Source: Dokdonia sp. 4H-3-7-5 (GTDB lineage Bacteria > Bacteroidota > Bacteroidia > Flavobacteriales > Flavobacteriaceae). Taken from it: a stretch of DNA of 64,000 bases. The stretch covers positions 1,550,001 to 1,614,000 of the forward strand of contig NC_015496.1 in the NCBI RefSeq assembly GCF_000212355.1, written 5' to 3'. Below, one piece after another: positions 7,944-16,455 of this stretch. Below the pieces are notes generated by a model. That model searched no databases and was not told where the DNA came from. It saw only the letters and a program-made list of their open reading frames with translations. A program made the position numbers and the translations under genes. Each line of letters opens with the position of its first letter. Within the stretch, counting starts at the first letter, position 1.

Positions 7944-8732
7944 TTGAAACAATTAGTTACCCTTACTTCATTATTAATGTTGGCCAATACCGCAATTATT
8001 TTTGCCCAAGAAACCACAACTCCAGGCTTAATTACAGATCGCCCGGATGCAACAGAGTCTCCTACGGTCGTGCCCAAAGGCAGCCTGCAGGTAGAGACGG
8101 GAGCTTACACAACAACGTATGAAGAGAATAATATAGAGGAACGAGTGTGGGGTTACAATACTACGCTGCTGCGTTATGGGATACTAGATAATCTTGAACT
8201 TAGAGTGGGATGGGCGTACCAAGAAGTGGAGACAAAAATCAATGATCAAGAAGTAAGTAGCCTTAACGGGATGTCTCCGTTACTTTTTGGGGCAAAAGTG
8301 GCGATCGCACAAGAAAATGGATGGAAACCAGAAATAGGGTTAATAGGCCATTTATTTCTTCCATTTACCGCAAGTACAGACTTTAAGCCAGAATTTACTA
8401 GTGCAGATTTTCGCTTTGCGTTTAATCATACACTTGGTGAGCGATCAGGGATTGCATACAACCTTGGAGGACAATATGGAGGTGACTCGCCAGAGCTTGC
8501 ATATGTGTACACAATCTCATACGGCTATGCAATAACTGATAAACTCGGGGCTTATGCAGAGGTTTATGGAGATCTTCCAGAAGATAATCGCGCAAACCAT
8601 TTTTGGGATGCTGGTCTTACATATGCCATTGCCCCATTAGTACAACTCGATGCAACAATCGGTCAGAGTATTACAGATGGACAAGATTTATTGGTCAGTG
8701 CGGGAGTTAGTTTTAGAATAGATAAAAAATAA
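7944..8732 (+). CDS. Outer-membrane beta-barrel protein (phenol MetA-degradation/transporter family)
   Basis: 262 residues starting at TTG 7944, 21 nt after the regulator stop. It has a signal peptide (to about residue 22, IIFAQ). Then comes the hallmark TDRPDATESPTVVPKGSLQVETG of small barrels annotated as transporters in the MetA-pathway family (PF13557), followed by alternating beta-strands to the C-terminus (LLVSAGVSFRI). Its place between a metal repressor and a metal-binding lipoprotein suggests an outer-membrane route for the metal; that role is inference. Confidence 0.75.
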   Translation: MKQLVTLTSLLMLANTAIIFAQETTTPGLITDRPDATESPTVVPKGSLQVETGAYTTTYEENNIEERVWGYNTTLLRYGILDNLELRVGWAYQEVETKINDQEVSSLNGMSPLLFGAKVAIAQENGWKPEIGLIGHLFLPFTASTDFKPEFTSADFRFAFNHTLGERSGIAYNLGGQYGGDSPELAYVYTISYGYAITDKLGAYAEVYGDLPEDNRANHFWDAGLTYAIAPLVQLDATIGQSITDGQDLLVSAGVSFRIDKK

Positions 8733-8738
8733 GAAATA

Positions 8739-9656
8739 ATGAAACAGAGTCTATATATAGTAATTGTCATTTTCGCTTTAAGCGTGATTAGTTGCAAGGG
8801 TGAGAAGGAAAGTAATGGCAAATTAAATGTAGTTGCTACCACCTCAATGATTACAGATCTTGTAAAAAATATAGGAGGTGATCTCATTAATCTTGAAGGG
8901 TTGATGGGCGCCGGTGTAGATCCTCACTTATACAAAGCAAGTGCTGGTGATGTTACAAAACTCGCTGGAGCAGATGTGATTTTCTATAATGGGCTACACC
9001 TAGAGGGTAAGCTTGTAGAAGTTTTTGAAAAGATGAATGCCACTCAAGTGACGCAAATTCCCTTAGGAGAGTCGCTGGATAAAAATACGCTCATAGGCTC
9101 AGATTATTTTGCGTCTAACTATGATCCGCATGTGTGGTTTAATATTCAGTATTTTAAGCAATTTGCAACAGAGGTGGTAAGTACGCTTTCGCGAAAAGAT
9201 CCTCAGAACGCAAAAAGCTACGAAGCAAATGCCCAAAATTATCTTGCACAATTAGACGAGTTAGAAGCTGAAATCAAAGCTACAATAGCTACACTCCCAG
9301 CCGAAAAAAGGATTCTTGTTACGGCTCATGATGCCTTTAACTATTTTGGGAAGAGTTATGGTTTTGAAGTAGTAGGATTGCAAGGACTATCTACCGCTAC
9401 CGAAGCAGGAGTTAAGGATGTACAGCGTCTTTCTCAATTTATAATTGACAATAAAGTGAAAGCCATTTTTGTAGAAAGTTCTGTACCTAGAAGAACAATA
9501 GAAGCATTGCAAGCAGCGGTGCAATCTAGAGGACAAGAAGTAGTGATAGGTGGTTCATTATATAGTGATGCGTTAGGGAACGCAGGAAGCGTAGAGGGAA
9601 CATACATAGGCATGTTCAAATATAACGTGACTACTATTGTAGAAACTTTAAAATAG
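8739..9656 (+). CDS. Metal ABC transporter substrate-binding lipoprotein (TroA/ZnuA-like)
   Basis: 305 residues with a lipoprotein signal (lipobox Cys at residue 19, SVISC). It belongs to the cluster A-I metal-binding proteins. The four ligands are visible: His63 (GVDPHLYKAS), His131 (DPHVWF), His197 (VTAHDAF) and Asp277 (YSDALG), the arrangement known from TroA. The His-rich loop of many ZnuA proteins is absent, which fits an Mn/Fe/Zn carrier of TroA/MntC type better than a high-affinity zinc one. It lies 6 nt after the barrel gene. One TTTCGCGAAA copy encodes LSRK. Confidence 0.92.
   Translation: MKQSLYIVIVIFALSVISCKGEKESNGKLNVVATTSMITDLVKNIGGDLINLEGLMGAGVDPHLYKASAGDVTKLAGADVIFYNGLHLEGKLVEVFEKMNATQVTQIPLGESLDKNTLIGSDYFASNYDPHVWFNIQYFKQFATEVVSTLSRKDPQNAKSYEANAQNYLAQLDELEAEIKATIATLPAEKRILVTAHDAFNYFGKSYGFEVVGLQGLSTATEAGVKDVQRLSQFIIDNKVKAIFVESSVPRRTIEALQAAVQSRGQEVVIGGSLYSDALGNAGSVEGTYIGMFKYNVTTIVETLK
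9185..9198. repeat. TTTCGCGAAA palindrome, copy 3 (in binding-protein gene)
   Basis: GCTTTCGCGAAAAG, read in the LSRK frame. Confidence 0.9.
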
Positions 9657-9775
9657 AAGAACAGAAAAAATAGGTAAAGGATAAGGAAATACGAGTTTAT
9701 AACTATACACTAACTTATAAGCATCTCTATTTCGATTGTACAGATAGTACCCTTTTTCTATATAAAGCGAAAAAC

Positions 9776-10564
9776 ATGAGAGAGAATTTAAGTAATAGAT
9801 TACAATCTTCTCCCCTTGGGGAAGATCAAGAGGGGAATATAGCTATTCGTGTTGATGACCTTACGGTTGCATATAACTATAAGCCGGTTCTTTGGGATAT
9901 AGATCTAGAAGTGCCAGAAGGAGTGCTCATGGCTATTGTGGGGCCCAACGGCGCAGGTAAGTCTACGCTTATAAAATCTATTCTCGGTATTATAGATCCC
10001 ATTGCTGGGAGCGTTTCTATCTACGGAAAGCCATATGATAAGCAGCGCAAGCTAGTAGCATACGTTCCTCAAAAGGGAAGTGTAGATTGGGATTTTCCCA
10101 CCACGGCACTTGATGTGGTAACTATGGGAACCTACGGAAAATTGGGCTGGATAAAACGTCCTGGAAGCAAAGAAAAACGAGCAGCGCTAGAGGCACTAGA
10201 GAAAGTTGGGATGCTTCCATTCAAGGCGAGACAAATAAGCCAACTTTCAGGAGGGCAGCAACAGCGTGTTTTCCTTGCGAGAGCACTAGTGCAAGATGCA
10301 GCTATCTATTTTATGGATGAGCCTTTTCAAGGAGTAGATGCAACCACGGAGATTGCTATTATTAATATTCTTAAAGAATTACGTAAAGCAGGAAAAACGG
10401 TAGTGGTAGTGCATCACGATTTACAAACGGTACCAGAATATTTTGACTGGGTAACTTTTTTAAATGTAAAGAAAATCGCAACAGGACCTGTGAGAGATAT
10501 ATTTAATGATGATAATCTCACCAAGACTTATGGTATTAATTACAAGGTGGCGGTAAATAAATAG
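9776..10564 (+). CDS. Metal ABC transporter ATP-binding protein
   Basis: 262-residue ATPase of a Mn/Zn/Fe ABC importer. Walker [10 protein letters not shown], signature LSGGQQQR, Walker [10 protein letters not shown], and the switch His in VVVHHDL are all present. The first 23 residues (containing [11 protein letters not shown]) have no counterpart in the family and are encoded by a palindromic sequence that looks like non-coding DNA drawn into the frame. No better start lies closer to the ATPase fold. 119 nt separate it from the binding-protein gene and no promoter is clear there. Downstream, an inserted element separates it from the permeases. Confidence 0.92.
   Translation: MRENLSNRLQSSPLGEDQEGNIAIRVDDLTVAYNYKPVLWDIDLEVPEGVLMAIVGPNGAGKSTLIKSILGIIDPIAGSVSIYGKPYDKQRKLVAYVPQKGSVDWDFPTTALDVVTMGTYGKLGWIKRPGSKEKRAALEALEKVGMLPFKARQISQLSGGQQQRVFLARALVQDAAIYFMDEPFQGVDATTEIAIINILKELRKAGKTVVVVHHDLQTVPEYFDWVTFLNVKKIATGPVRDIFNDDNLTKTYGINYKVAVNK
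9807..9836. repeat. Palindromic repeat-like sequence inside the ATPase N-terminus
   Basis: TCCCC-TT-GGGGA (9811-9822) followed by a second AGGGGA. It resembles dispersed intergenic repeats I remember from flavobacterial genomes, but here it is translated as [11 protein letters not shown]. Confidence 0.4.
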
Positions 10565-10573
10565 TATGTAGGC

Positions 10574-11124
10574 GGTAGGACGTTCCGGTGGAACTGTTAG
10601 GACGCGATGCTTGTAGTATAAGTTGTTTGCGTTCCTTCTATCACCAAAAAATTTAAGGTTGAAACATGTAATTGATTTAAATATAAAAATTACTGAGATG
10701 GAAAAAGTAGTATTCAATTTTGAAAAATTGAGTGTTTATCAGAAAGCACTAAACTTTATTGACGCAGCTGATGCGTTGATTGATACTTTTCCACAAAAAG
10801 AGAGATATCGACTATCGAGTCAATATGGTAGGGCGGCTCTTTCTATAGCATTAAATATTAGTGAGGGTCACGGTGATACAAATAAGCAATTCAATAGATA
10901 TTTAAATATGGCTTGGGATTCCCTTAAGGAATGTGTAACATGTTCTACCGTAGCAACTAGAAAAAAGTATATTACTCAAGAACAGAATGATAATACTAGA
11001 AAAACAATTACAAGGAATTGCAAAAATGATAATGGGCTTAAAGAAAAGTCTAAAATTGGATTAGATCTTTTCACTACAAGCGAAGCGTCCTACAAGCACC
11101 AGCGGTGCATTCTAAGTCCTACAA
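10574..11124. mobile_element. Four-helix-bundle gene element bounded by inverted repeats
   Basis: The left end (10574-10615) and right end (11075-11124) are imperfect inverted repeats of each other. The inner 18 bases (TACAAGC...GCGTCCTA type) agree at 15 positions in inverted orientation, and both ends finish in a TCCTAC block. Each end has its own small hairpin (TTCC-GGTGGAA type on the left, GCACC-AGC-GGTGC on the right). Between them lies one gene of the 23S-rRNA-intervening/four-helix-bundle family. The unit interrupts a metal ABC operon between ATPase and permease genes. I infer an inserted, possibly mobile unit; I saw no transposase and no clear target-site duplication. Confidence 0.55.
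10698..11064 (+). pseudogene. Frameshifted four-helix-bundle protein (23S rRNA intervening-sequence family)
   Basis: Starting at ATG 10698, the frame gives a typical family N-terminus (NFEKLSVYQKALNFIDAADAL, then RAALSIALNISEGHG, then SLKECVTCSTVATRKKYI). Near 10992 the family sequence stops and the open frame runs on as unrelated residues to 11129. Shifting by one base at about 10992 restores a perfect family C-terminus (LEKQLQGIAKMIMGLKKSL) ending in a stop at 11062-11064. The span is 367 nt, one base more than the 366 needed for a 121-residue protein, so a single-base insertion fits. It could be decay, a sequencing error in the A/T-rich run, or programmed shifting. Confidence 0.8.
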
Positions 11125-11135
11125 ACTAATAACTC

Positions 11136-12248
11136 ATGGAACTCTCAGAATATTTCTCTCAACTCTTCTCTGACTACACCCTCAGAACCATCACGCTGGG
11201 TACTGCTATACTTGGTGCTATTTGTGGTATGTTGGGTAGTTTTGCAGTACTTAGAAAGCAAAGTTTACTTGGTGATGCGATATCTCATGCTGCGCTGCCT
11301 GGTATTGCTATTGCTTTTTTAATTACAGGTACAAAGGATACTAACATATTGTTGCTAGGAGCCTTAGTAAGCGGACTTATAGGCACGTTTTGGATACGTG
11401 GGATGGTGACCAAAACACATCTTAAAAGTGATACAGCCCTAGGGCTTGTATTGTCGTTATTTTTTGGTTTTGGAATGTTATTGCTCACGTTTATACAGAA
11501 ACAACCAAATGCAAACCAAGCGGGGCTTGATAAATACCTTTTTGGTCAAGCCGCGACGTTAGTGGAGAAGGATGTGACGTTAATGGCAGTAGTTACAGGG
11601 ATTTGTCTAGTTATCATGTTACTATTCTGGAAGGAGTTTAAAATCTTACTTTTTGATGCAGACTACACAAAAACCTTAGGGTTTAACACTCGTTTTATTG
11701 ATATACTCATCACCTTTTTTATTGTACTTGCCATTGTGCTAGGACTACAAACAGTAGGAGTTGTATTAATGAGTGCGATGCTACTCGCACCTGCAGCAGC
11801 GGCAAGGCAGTGGACAAATAAGCTAAGTGTGATGATTGTACTCGCAGCTATATTTGGTGCGTTTTCAGGAGTCTTTGGGACGGCAATTAGTGCTAGTCAA
11901 AATAACCTATCTACAGGCCCAGTGATTGTGCTAGTGGCAAGTGTGTTTGTGCTTTTTTCATTCATCTTTTCTCCTGGGCGCGGTATTCTTTTTAAACAAC
12001 TCCGCAAATATCAAAATAGACGAGACTTGGAACTCCAGAAGACATTGCAGTTTATGTTTGATATTGCAAAAACACATGAAGATATCTCTCACCCTCACGC
12101 AATATTAATTCTAAACAATTTTCAAGGATATGCAAAATCTACATTGAAGGAGCTAGAAGAAAAAGAATGGGTCAAAGTAAAGGGTCAAAACTGGTCGCTT
12201 ACGAGTAAGGGTTACGATGCAGCTGCAAATTTATATAACAATAACTAA
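11136..12248 (+). CDS. Metal ABC transporter permease with C-terminal winged-helix tail (1)
   Basis: 370 residues. Residues about 1-280 form the multi-span membrane permease of the Mn/Zn/Fe (ABC-3) family; LGAICGMLGSFAVLRKQSLLGDAISHAALPG is typical. After the last membrane span comes a basic linker (KQLRKYQNRRDLELQ) and about 75 residues that look like a DtxR-type winged helix (ILILNNFQGYAKSTLKELEEKEWV, then LTSKGYDAA). Chlamydia YtgCR is a known permease-repressor fusion. Here only the DNA-binding-like part is present. Stop and next start overlap as TAATG. Confidence 0.88.
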   Translation: MELSEYFSQLFSDYTLRTITLGTAILGAICGMLGSFAVLRKQSLLGDAISHAALPGIAIAFLITGTKDTNILLLGALVSGLIGTFWIRGMVTKTHLKSDTALGLVLSLFFGFGMLLLTFIQKQPNANQAGLDKYLFGQAATLVEKDVTLMAVVTGICLVIMLLFWKEFKILLFDADYTKTLGFNTRFIDILITFFIVLAIVLGLQTVGVVLMSAMLLAPAAAARQWTNKLSVMIVLAAIFGAFSGVFGTAISASQNNLSTGPVIVLVASVFVLFSFIFSPGRGILFKQLRKYQNRRDLELQKTLQFMFDIAKTHEDISHPHAILILNNFQGYAKSTLKELEEKEWVKVKGQNWSLTSKGYDAAANLYNNN

Positions 12249-13405
12249 TGGATGCACAAATAGAAATACAATTGATTGCCGCAGTAGTAGCCATTGCTTG
12301 TGCCATCCCAGGGGTGTTTTTGGTACTACGTAAAATGGCACTTATAAGTGACGCCATTAGTCACTCTATCTTACCAGGGATTGTAATTGGCTTTTTTATT
12401 ACTGAAGATCTTAATTCGCCATTGTTAATTTTACTGGCGGCTGTAACAGGTGTCATTACGGTTATGATGGTGGAGTCCATCCAGAAAACAGGATTAGTAA
12501 AAGAGGACACCGCTATAGGATTAGTGTTTCCAGCACTCTTTAGTATAGGCGTTATTCTCATTGCCAAAAATGCAAACGATGTGCACCTTGATGTAGATGC
12601 AGTATTGCTAGGCGAACTAGCATTTGCGCCTTTTGATAGGCTTATTATAGCGGGAACAGATGTAGGGCCTAAGTCATTATGGGTGATGGGGGCAATTTTA
12701 AGCATCACTGTGGGGATGCTCTTCGCGTTTTTTAAAGAGCTTAAGGTGAGTACCTTTGATGCAGGTTTGTCTGCAGCACTTGGTTTTTCTCCAGTGGTTT
12801 TACATTATGGACTCATGACTATTTCTTCAGTAACGGTTGTTGGTGCTTTTGAAGCGGTAGGAGCAGTTCTTGTAGTAGCACTAATGATTGCGCCTGCGGC
12901 AACCGCTTATTTACTTACATCAGACTTGAAGAAGATGTTAGTGCTTTCGGTAATATTTGGAGTCTTTTCGGCAATTGGTGGTTATTGGATGGCTCATTTT
13001 CTAGATGCGTCCATCGCTGGGTCTATGACTACTGTTCTTGGTCTCGTATTTCTTACCGTATATTTATTTGCGCCTAGTAAAGGACTTATTGCAGTGATGT
13101 ACAGGCAGCGACAGCAGCGCACAGAAGTATCCTTACTTACGTTCTTATTACACCTTAATAATCACGAGGAAGAAAGTGAGAGGCATGTGCAGCATCTCAA
13201 CGAACATATAAATTGGCAAAAAGTAAGATCTGAAACTGTACTAGAACTTGCCGAAAAAAATAATTTGATCAAAATCAGCAGTGATATTGTCGCGCTCACA
13301 CCAAAAGGGAAAGAGTTTACAGATCTTGCGTTAGAATATATTATCACAAATAAGGATGAGCATATCGAGCATATGAAAGATGATTTTTTCTTATTTAGAG
13401 GATAA
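12248..13405 (+). CDS. Metal ABC transporter permease with C-terminal winged-helix tail (2)
   Basis: 385 residues, paralogous to the preceding permease: membrane part about 1-285 (LRKMALISDAISHSILPGIV), then a cytoplasmic tail with a winged-helix look (LLTFLLHLNNHEEES, VLELAEKNNLIKISSDIVALTPKGKEF). Two different permeases suggest a heterodimeric membrane channel served by the ATPase at 9776 and the lipoprotein at 8739. It starts inside the stop of the first permease, so translation is coupled. Confidence 0.88.
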   Translation: MDAQIEIQLIAAVVAIACAIPGVFLVLRKMALISDAISHSILPGIVIGFFITEDLNSPLLILLAAVTGVITVMMVESIQKTGLVKEDTAIGLVFPALFSIGVILIAKNANDVHLDVDAVLLGELAFAPFDRLIIAGTDVGPKSLWVMGAILSITVGMLFAFFKELKVSTFDAGLSAALGFSPVVLHYGLMTISSVTVVGAFEAVGAVLVVALMIAPAATAYLLTSDLKKMLVLSVIFGVFSAIGGYWMAHFLDASIAGSMTTVLGLVFLTVYLFAPSKGLIAVMYRQRQQRTEVSLLTFLLHLNNHEEESERHVQHLNEHINWQKVRSETVLELAEKNNLIKISSDIVALTPKGKEFTDLALEYIITNKDEHIEHMKDDFFLFRG

Positions 13406-13489
13406 TCTGTAACATGGCATCGCTTTTGGAGTATTTAGAAGTATAAAGCACCAGTGTCTATTTATTTAGGCTGTGTAAAAACTAGCATT

Positions 13490-13894
13490 ATGAAAACCTA
13501 TTACATCGTTGCGATTATATTTTTTTGTTCCGCTTTCGCGAAAGCGCAAGACTCCACAACAGTAGAGGTTCCTAAGATATATTTGAAGGCTTTTCAAGGA
13601 CAGTCTACTATTATCGAGGGTACATCTCTGCGATTAGTGAACGTTATTGAAGATAGTAGATGTCCGCAGGGAGTAGATTGTATCTGGGCTGGAAATGCTA
13701 AAGTCGTCGTAGAATTAACAAGCGAAAGTGGTAAAAAAACCACTAAAGAAATTATACTCAATGGTGGGCGAGTAGCGCCTATATACTCAGAAGACGGTCT
13801 TGTAATATCAATTAAGGGGCTAGCTCCGTACCCTACATCTTTATCAAAAATTAAAGCAAGTGATTATTATTTACGAGTAGAAGTGAGTAATTAA
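13490..13894 (+). CDS. Exported protein with CPxxVxCIWxG motif, unknown function
   Basis: 134 residues from ATG 13490 with a signal peptide MKTYYIVAIIFFCSAFAKA. The mature domain has the motif RCPQGVDCIWAGNAKV, which I know from uncharacterised periplasmic Bacteroidota proteins, with two Cys that may form a disulfide. The open frame also extends to 13454, but ATG 13490 gives a clean signal peptide. The palindrome copy encodes the AFAKAQ signal-cleavage region. Stop bases TTAA are shared with the convergent gene at 13891. Confidence 0.7.
   Translation: MKTYYIVAIIFFCSAFAKAQDSTTVEVPKIYLKAFQGQSTIIEGTSLRLVNVIEDSRCPQGVDCIWAGNAKVVVELTSESGKKTTKEIILNGGRVAPIYSEDGLVISIKGLAPYPTSLSKIKASDYYLRVEVSN
13531..13546. 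repeat. TTTCGCGAAA palindrome, copy 4 (in exported protein gene)
   Basis: CGCTTTCGCGAAAGCG, AFAKA frame, at the predicted signal-peptidase site. Confidence 0.95.
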
Positions 13895-14031
13895 CATCCA
13901 CAACTGCCAGTGCCGCAGCCGCCGTCGTCTTTCTTTTTCAAGAAAGCTGGTGTCCACACAAACTTTGTAACTAGATACCCTAGGGCTACTAGAAAAATAA
14001 GAATCACGATAATATTTTGTATTAGTTCCAT
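13891..14031 (-). CDS. FeoB-associated Cys-rich membrane protein
   Basis: 46 residues: MELIQNIIVILIFLVALGYL forms one membrane span, then a short basic linker (FLKKKDD) and a Gly/Cys-rich tail GGCGTGSCGC with three Cys. This is the pattern of the small FeoB-associated proteins (PF12669) found 3' of feoB. It starts 37 nt after feoB on the same strand and is probably co-transcribed. A role in the FeoB complex or in handling iron at the inner membrane is plausible but unproven. Confidence 0.88.
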   Translation of the reverse strand: MELIQNIIVILIFLVALGYLVTKFVWTPAFLKKKDDGGCGTGSCGC

Positions 14032-14068
14032 GCGTTCTTAGTAGTTAAATAAGCGTCTAGCTTACAAA

Positions 14069-16195
14069 TTATTTTAAAATTTGGAATGCGGCAAGCGCTG
14101 CTACATATGCAATTGCGGTCATGGCTACAAGCTGTATTGCAGGCCATTTCCAGCTGTTTGTCTCTCTCTTTACAATAGCAAGCGTACTCATACATTGCAT
14201 GGCGAATGCATAAAATAGTAATAAGGAAATTCCGCTAGCAAAATTAAACCTTGGTGTTCCTAGCACTGGGTTTATCTCTCCAGCCATACGGTTTCTAATA
14301 GTCTCTTCCTCGGCATCACCTACGCTATATATGGTGGCAAGTGTACCTACAAAGACCTCTCTTGCTGCAAATGAAGTAATAAGAGCAATTCCTATTTTCC
14401 AGTCATAACCTAGTGGTTCTACAATAGGCTCTATCGCTTTACCCATATAGCCTATGTAGCTATGTTCTAGCTTCTGGCTTGCAACTAGTTTGTTTATTTC
14501 TGCTTGGTAAGCCTCCGCATCTGGAAATGCGTTTATGCCTCCTTCTGCTTCTAGTTGTGTAGTTACAATATCTTCTGCTTGATTAAACTTTTCATTAGGT
14601 CCAAAGGAAGCTAGTACCCATAATACAATGCTAATAGCAAGGATAATCTTACCTGCATCTACTACAAAGGATTTTGTTTTTTCAAGAACATTGATCCCTA
14701 CGTTTTTAAGCAGCGGCATTTTATAGTTAGGCATTTCTACTACAAAAAATGACTTACTTTTTATCTTAAGAATTTTATTGAGAATCCATGCAGAACCTAT
14801 CGCAGCGCCAAAACCAATGAGATACATGAGCATGAGTGTAAGCGCCTGTAGATTAAAAAACAGAAACTTCTCATCAGGAATTACTAGCGAAATGATGATC
14901 AAATATACAGGCAATCTTGCCGAGCAGGTAGTAAATGGAGTAACTAGTATGGTGATTAATCGCTCTTTCCAGTTCTCAATGTTACGTGTTGCCATAACCG
15001 CAGGGATGGCACAAGCAGTTCCAGAGATAAGTGGAACTACAGATTTACCACTAAGTCCAAAACGGCGCATCACTCTATCCATTAAGAAAACCACGCGACT
15101 CATATAACCACTCTCTTCTAGTACAGAGATAAAGAGGAATAAAAAGGCAATCTGAGGAATAAAAATAACAATACCTCCTAATCCAGCGATAATACCCTCT
15201 GCTAGAAGGTCTGTGAGTTTACCTTCTGGAAGGTTAGTTTGCACCCACTCACTCATACTAGCAAATGCAGTGTCTATAGCATCCATTGGGTACTGTGACC
15301 AGTCATATATTACTTGAAATATGAGTAGTAATATGGCAAAGAAAATCACGTAACCCCACACCTTATGTGTAAGTATGCGGTCTAAGCGAGCTCTTAAATC
15401 TTTTGCATTTTCAATATCTATGGTTTGAGTTTCTCTCAAAACTTCATTGATATACTTATAGCGTACAATCGTTTCTTTTTGCTGTAGTCTTTTGAGATTA
15501 CTCTCCGACTCAGTTTTAAAAGAAGAGATGGTTTTCATCTCGTTGCGCTCTAGCTTTCCAAAGTTTACGTCTTGTGTAATTACAAGCCATAACTTGTATA
15601 AATCTTGCTTTGGAAAAGCTTTACGTAATCTGTCAAAATATTCTGGAGCAATTACAGAAGCATTAATACAAGGTTCTGTATTGATAGATCTGTACTCGGT
15701 AATAAGTTCTTTGAGCGTATCAATCCCCGTGTTTTTACGGCTGCTTATAAGTGCGATTCTTGTTTTAAGGCGCTCTTCCATCTTAGGAATGTCAAGAGAG
15801 ATTGCCTTGCGCTCCATACGATCTGCCATGTTAATAGCAAGAATAGTAGGGATGCCAAGATCTTTAATTTGTGTAAAGAGTAGTAAGTTGCGTTTAAGAT
15901 TTTCTACATCAGAAATTACAACGGCAACATCTGGATAATCTTTGTCATTCTTATTAAGAAGTAATTCTATAACCACATTTTCATCAAGAGATGAAGCGTT
16001 AAGGCTATAAGTACCGGGTAAGTCTAAGATGTGTGCTTTAACACCACGATCTAGTTTACAGATGCCTTCTTTCTTTTCTACAGTAATCCCTGGGTAGTTA
16101 CCTACTTGCTGGTTGAGACCCGTAAGATGGTTAAAGACAGAAGTCTTACCTGTGTTTGGATTTCCTATGAGGGCAACGTTAATCTGTTTGGCCAT
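14069..16195 (-). CDS. feoB: Ferrous iron transport protein B
   Basis: 708-residue inner-membrane Fe(II) transporter. The N-terminal G domain has G1 GNPNTGKTS (about 11-19), G3 DLPG (58-61) and G4 NMAD (122-125). A helical insertion (about 170-270) follows, then two Gate-like membrane regions (about 280-480 and 510-705) with the conserved GYMSRVVFLMDR and AREVFVGTLATIYS segments. It starts 3 nt after the feoA stop, so the two are coupled. Confidence 0.97.
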   Translation of the reverse strand: MAKQINVALIGNPNTGKTSVFNHLTGLNQQVGNYPGITVEKKEGICKLDRGVKAHILDLPGTYSLNASSLDENVVIELLLNKNDKDYPDVAVVISDVENLKRNLLLFTQIKDLGIPTILAINMADRMERKAISLDIPKMEERLKTRIALISSRKNTGIDTLKELITEYRSINTEPCINASVIAPEYFDRLRKAFPKQDLYKLWLVITQDVNFGKLERNEMKTISSFKTESESNLKRLQQKETIVRYKYINEVLRETQTIDIENAKDLRARLDRILTHKVWGYVIFFAILLLIFQVIYDWSQYPMDAIDTAFASMSEWVQTNLPEGKLTDLLAEGIIAGLGGIVIFIPQIAFLFLFISVLEESGYMSRVVFLMDRVMRRFGLSGKSVVPLISGTACAIPAVMATRNIENWKERLITILVTPFTTCSARLPVYLIIISLVIPDEKFLFFNLQALTLMLMYLIGFGAAIGSAWILNKILKIKSKSFFVVEMPNYKMPLLKNVGINVLEKTKSFVVDAGKIILAISIVLWVLASFGPNEKFNQAEDIVTTQLEAEGGINAFPDAEAYQAEINKLVASQKLEHSYIGYMGKAIEPIVEPLGYDWKIGIALITSFAAREVFVGTLATIYSVGDAEEETIRNRMAGEINPVLGTPRFNFASGISLLLFYAFAMQCMSTLAIVKRETNSWKWPAIQLVAMTAIAYVAALAAFQILK

Positions 16196-16198
16196 AAT

Positions 16199-16429
16199 TT
16201 AGGATGGCGTTTCTATGATTATTTGAAGAGCCGTTTCTCGGCGTATCGCTAGGTGACTTCCATTCACATCTATATATAGAGGATCAGAAAATGGTGCGAG
16301 TTGTATCAATCGTACTTCATTGCCTGGTAGGCAACCCATCTCGAGTAACTTAAGAGGAACTTCGTCTGTCATCACATCTATAATGATAGCGCGTTCTCCT
16401 TTTTGTAAATGAGCGACTGTTTTCTTCAA
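16199..16429 (-). CDS. feoA: Ferrous iron transport protein A
   Basis: 76-residue SH3-like protein typical of FeoA (LLEMGCLPGNEVRLIQLAPFSDPLYIDVNGSHLAIRRETA as a pattern), a cytoplasmic partner of FeoB. It is the first gene of feoA-feoB-Cys-rich protein. A TAnnTTTG element lies about 26 nt upstream of its ATG. Confidence 0.93.
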   Translation of the reverse strand: MKKTVAHLQKGERAIIIDVMTDEVPLKLLEMGCLPGNEVRLIQLAPFSDPLYIDVNGSHLAIRRETALQIIIETPS

Positions 16430-16455
16430 TGTTTATTTAGATTGAATTTAGATAA

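Noticed and set aside
10623-11129. A 168-residue intact protein
   Set aside because: The start at 10623 lies near the inverted repeat and the C-terminal part is out of the family frame; the family sequence continues in another frame to 11064.
16436-16452. Second DtxR-type operator before feoA
   Set aside because: TTTAG half sites occur, but as direct, not inverted, repeats; too weak to call.
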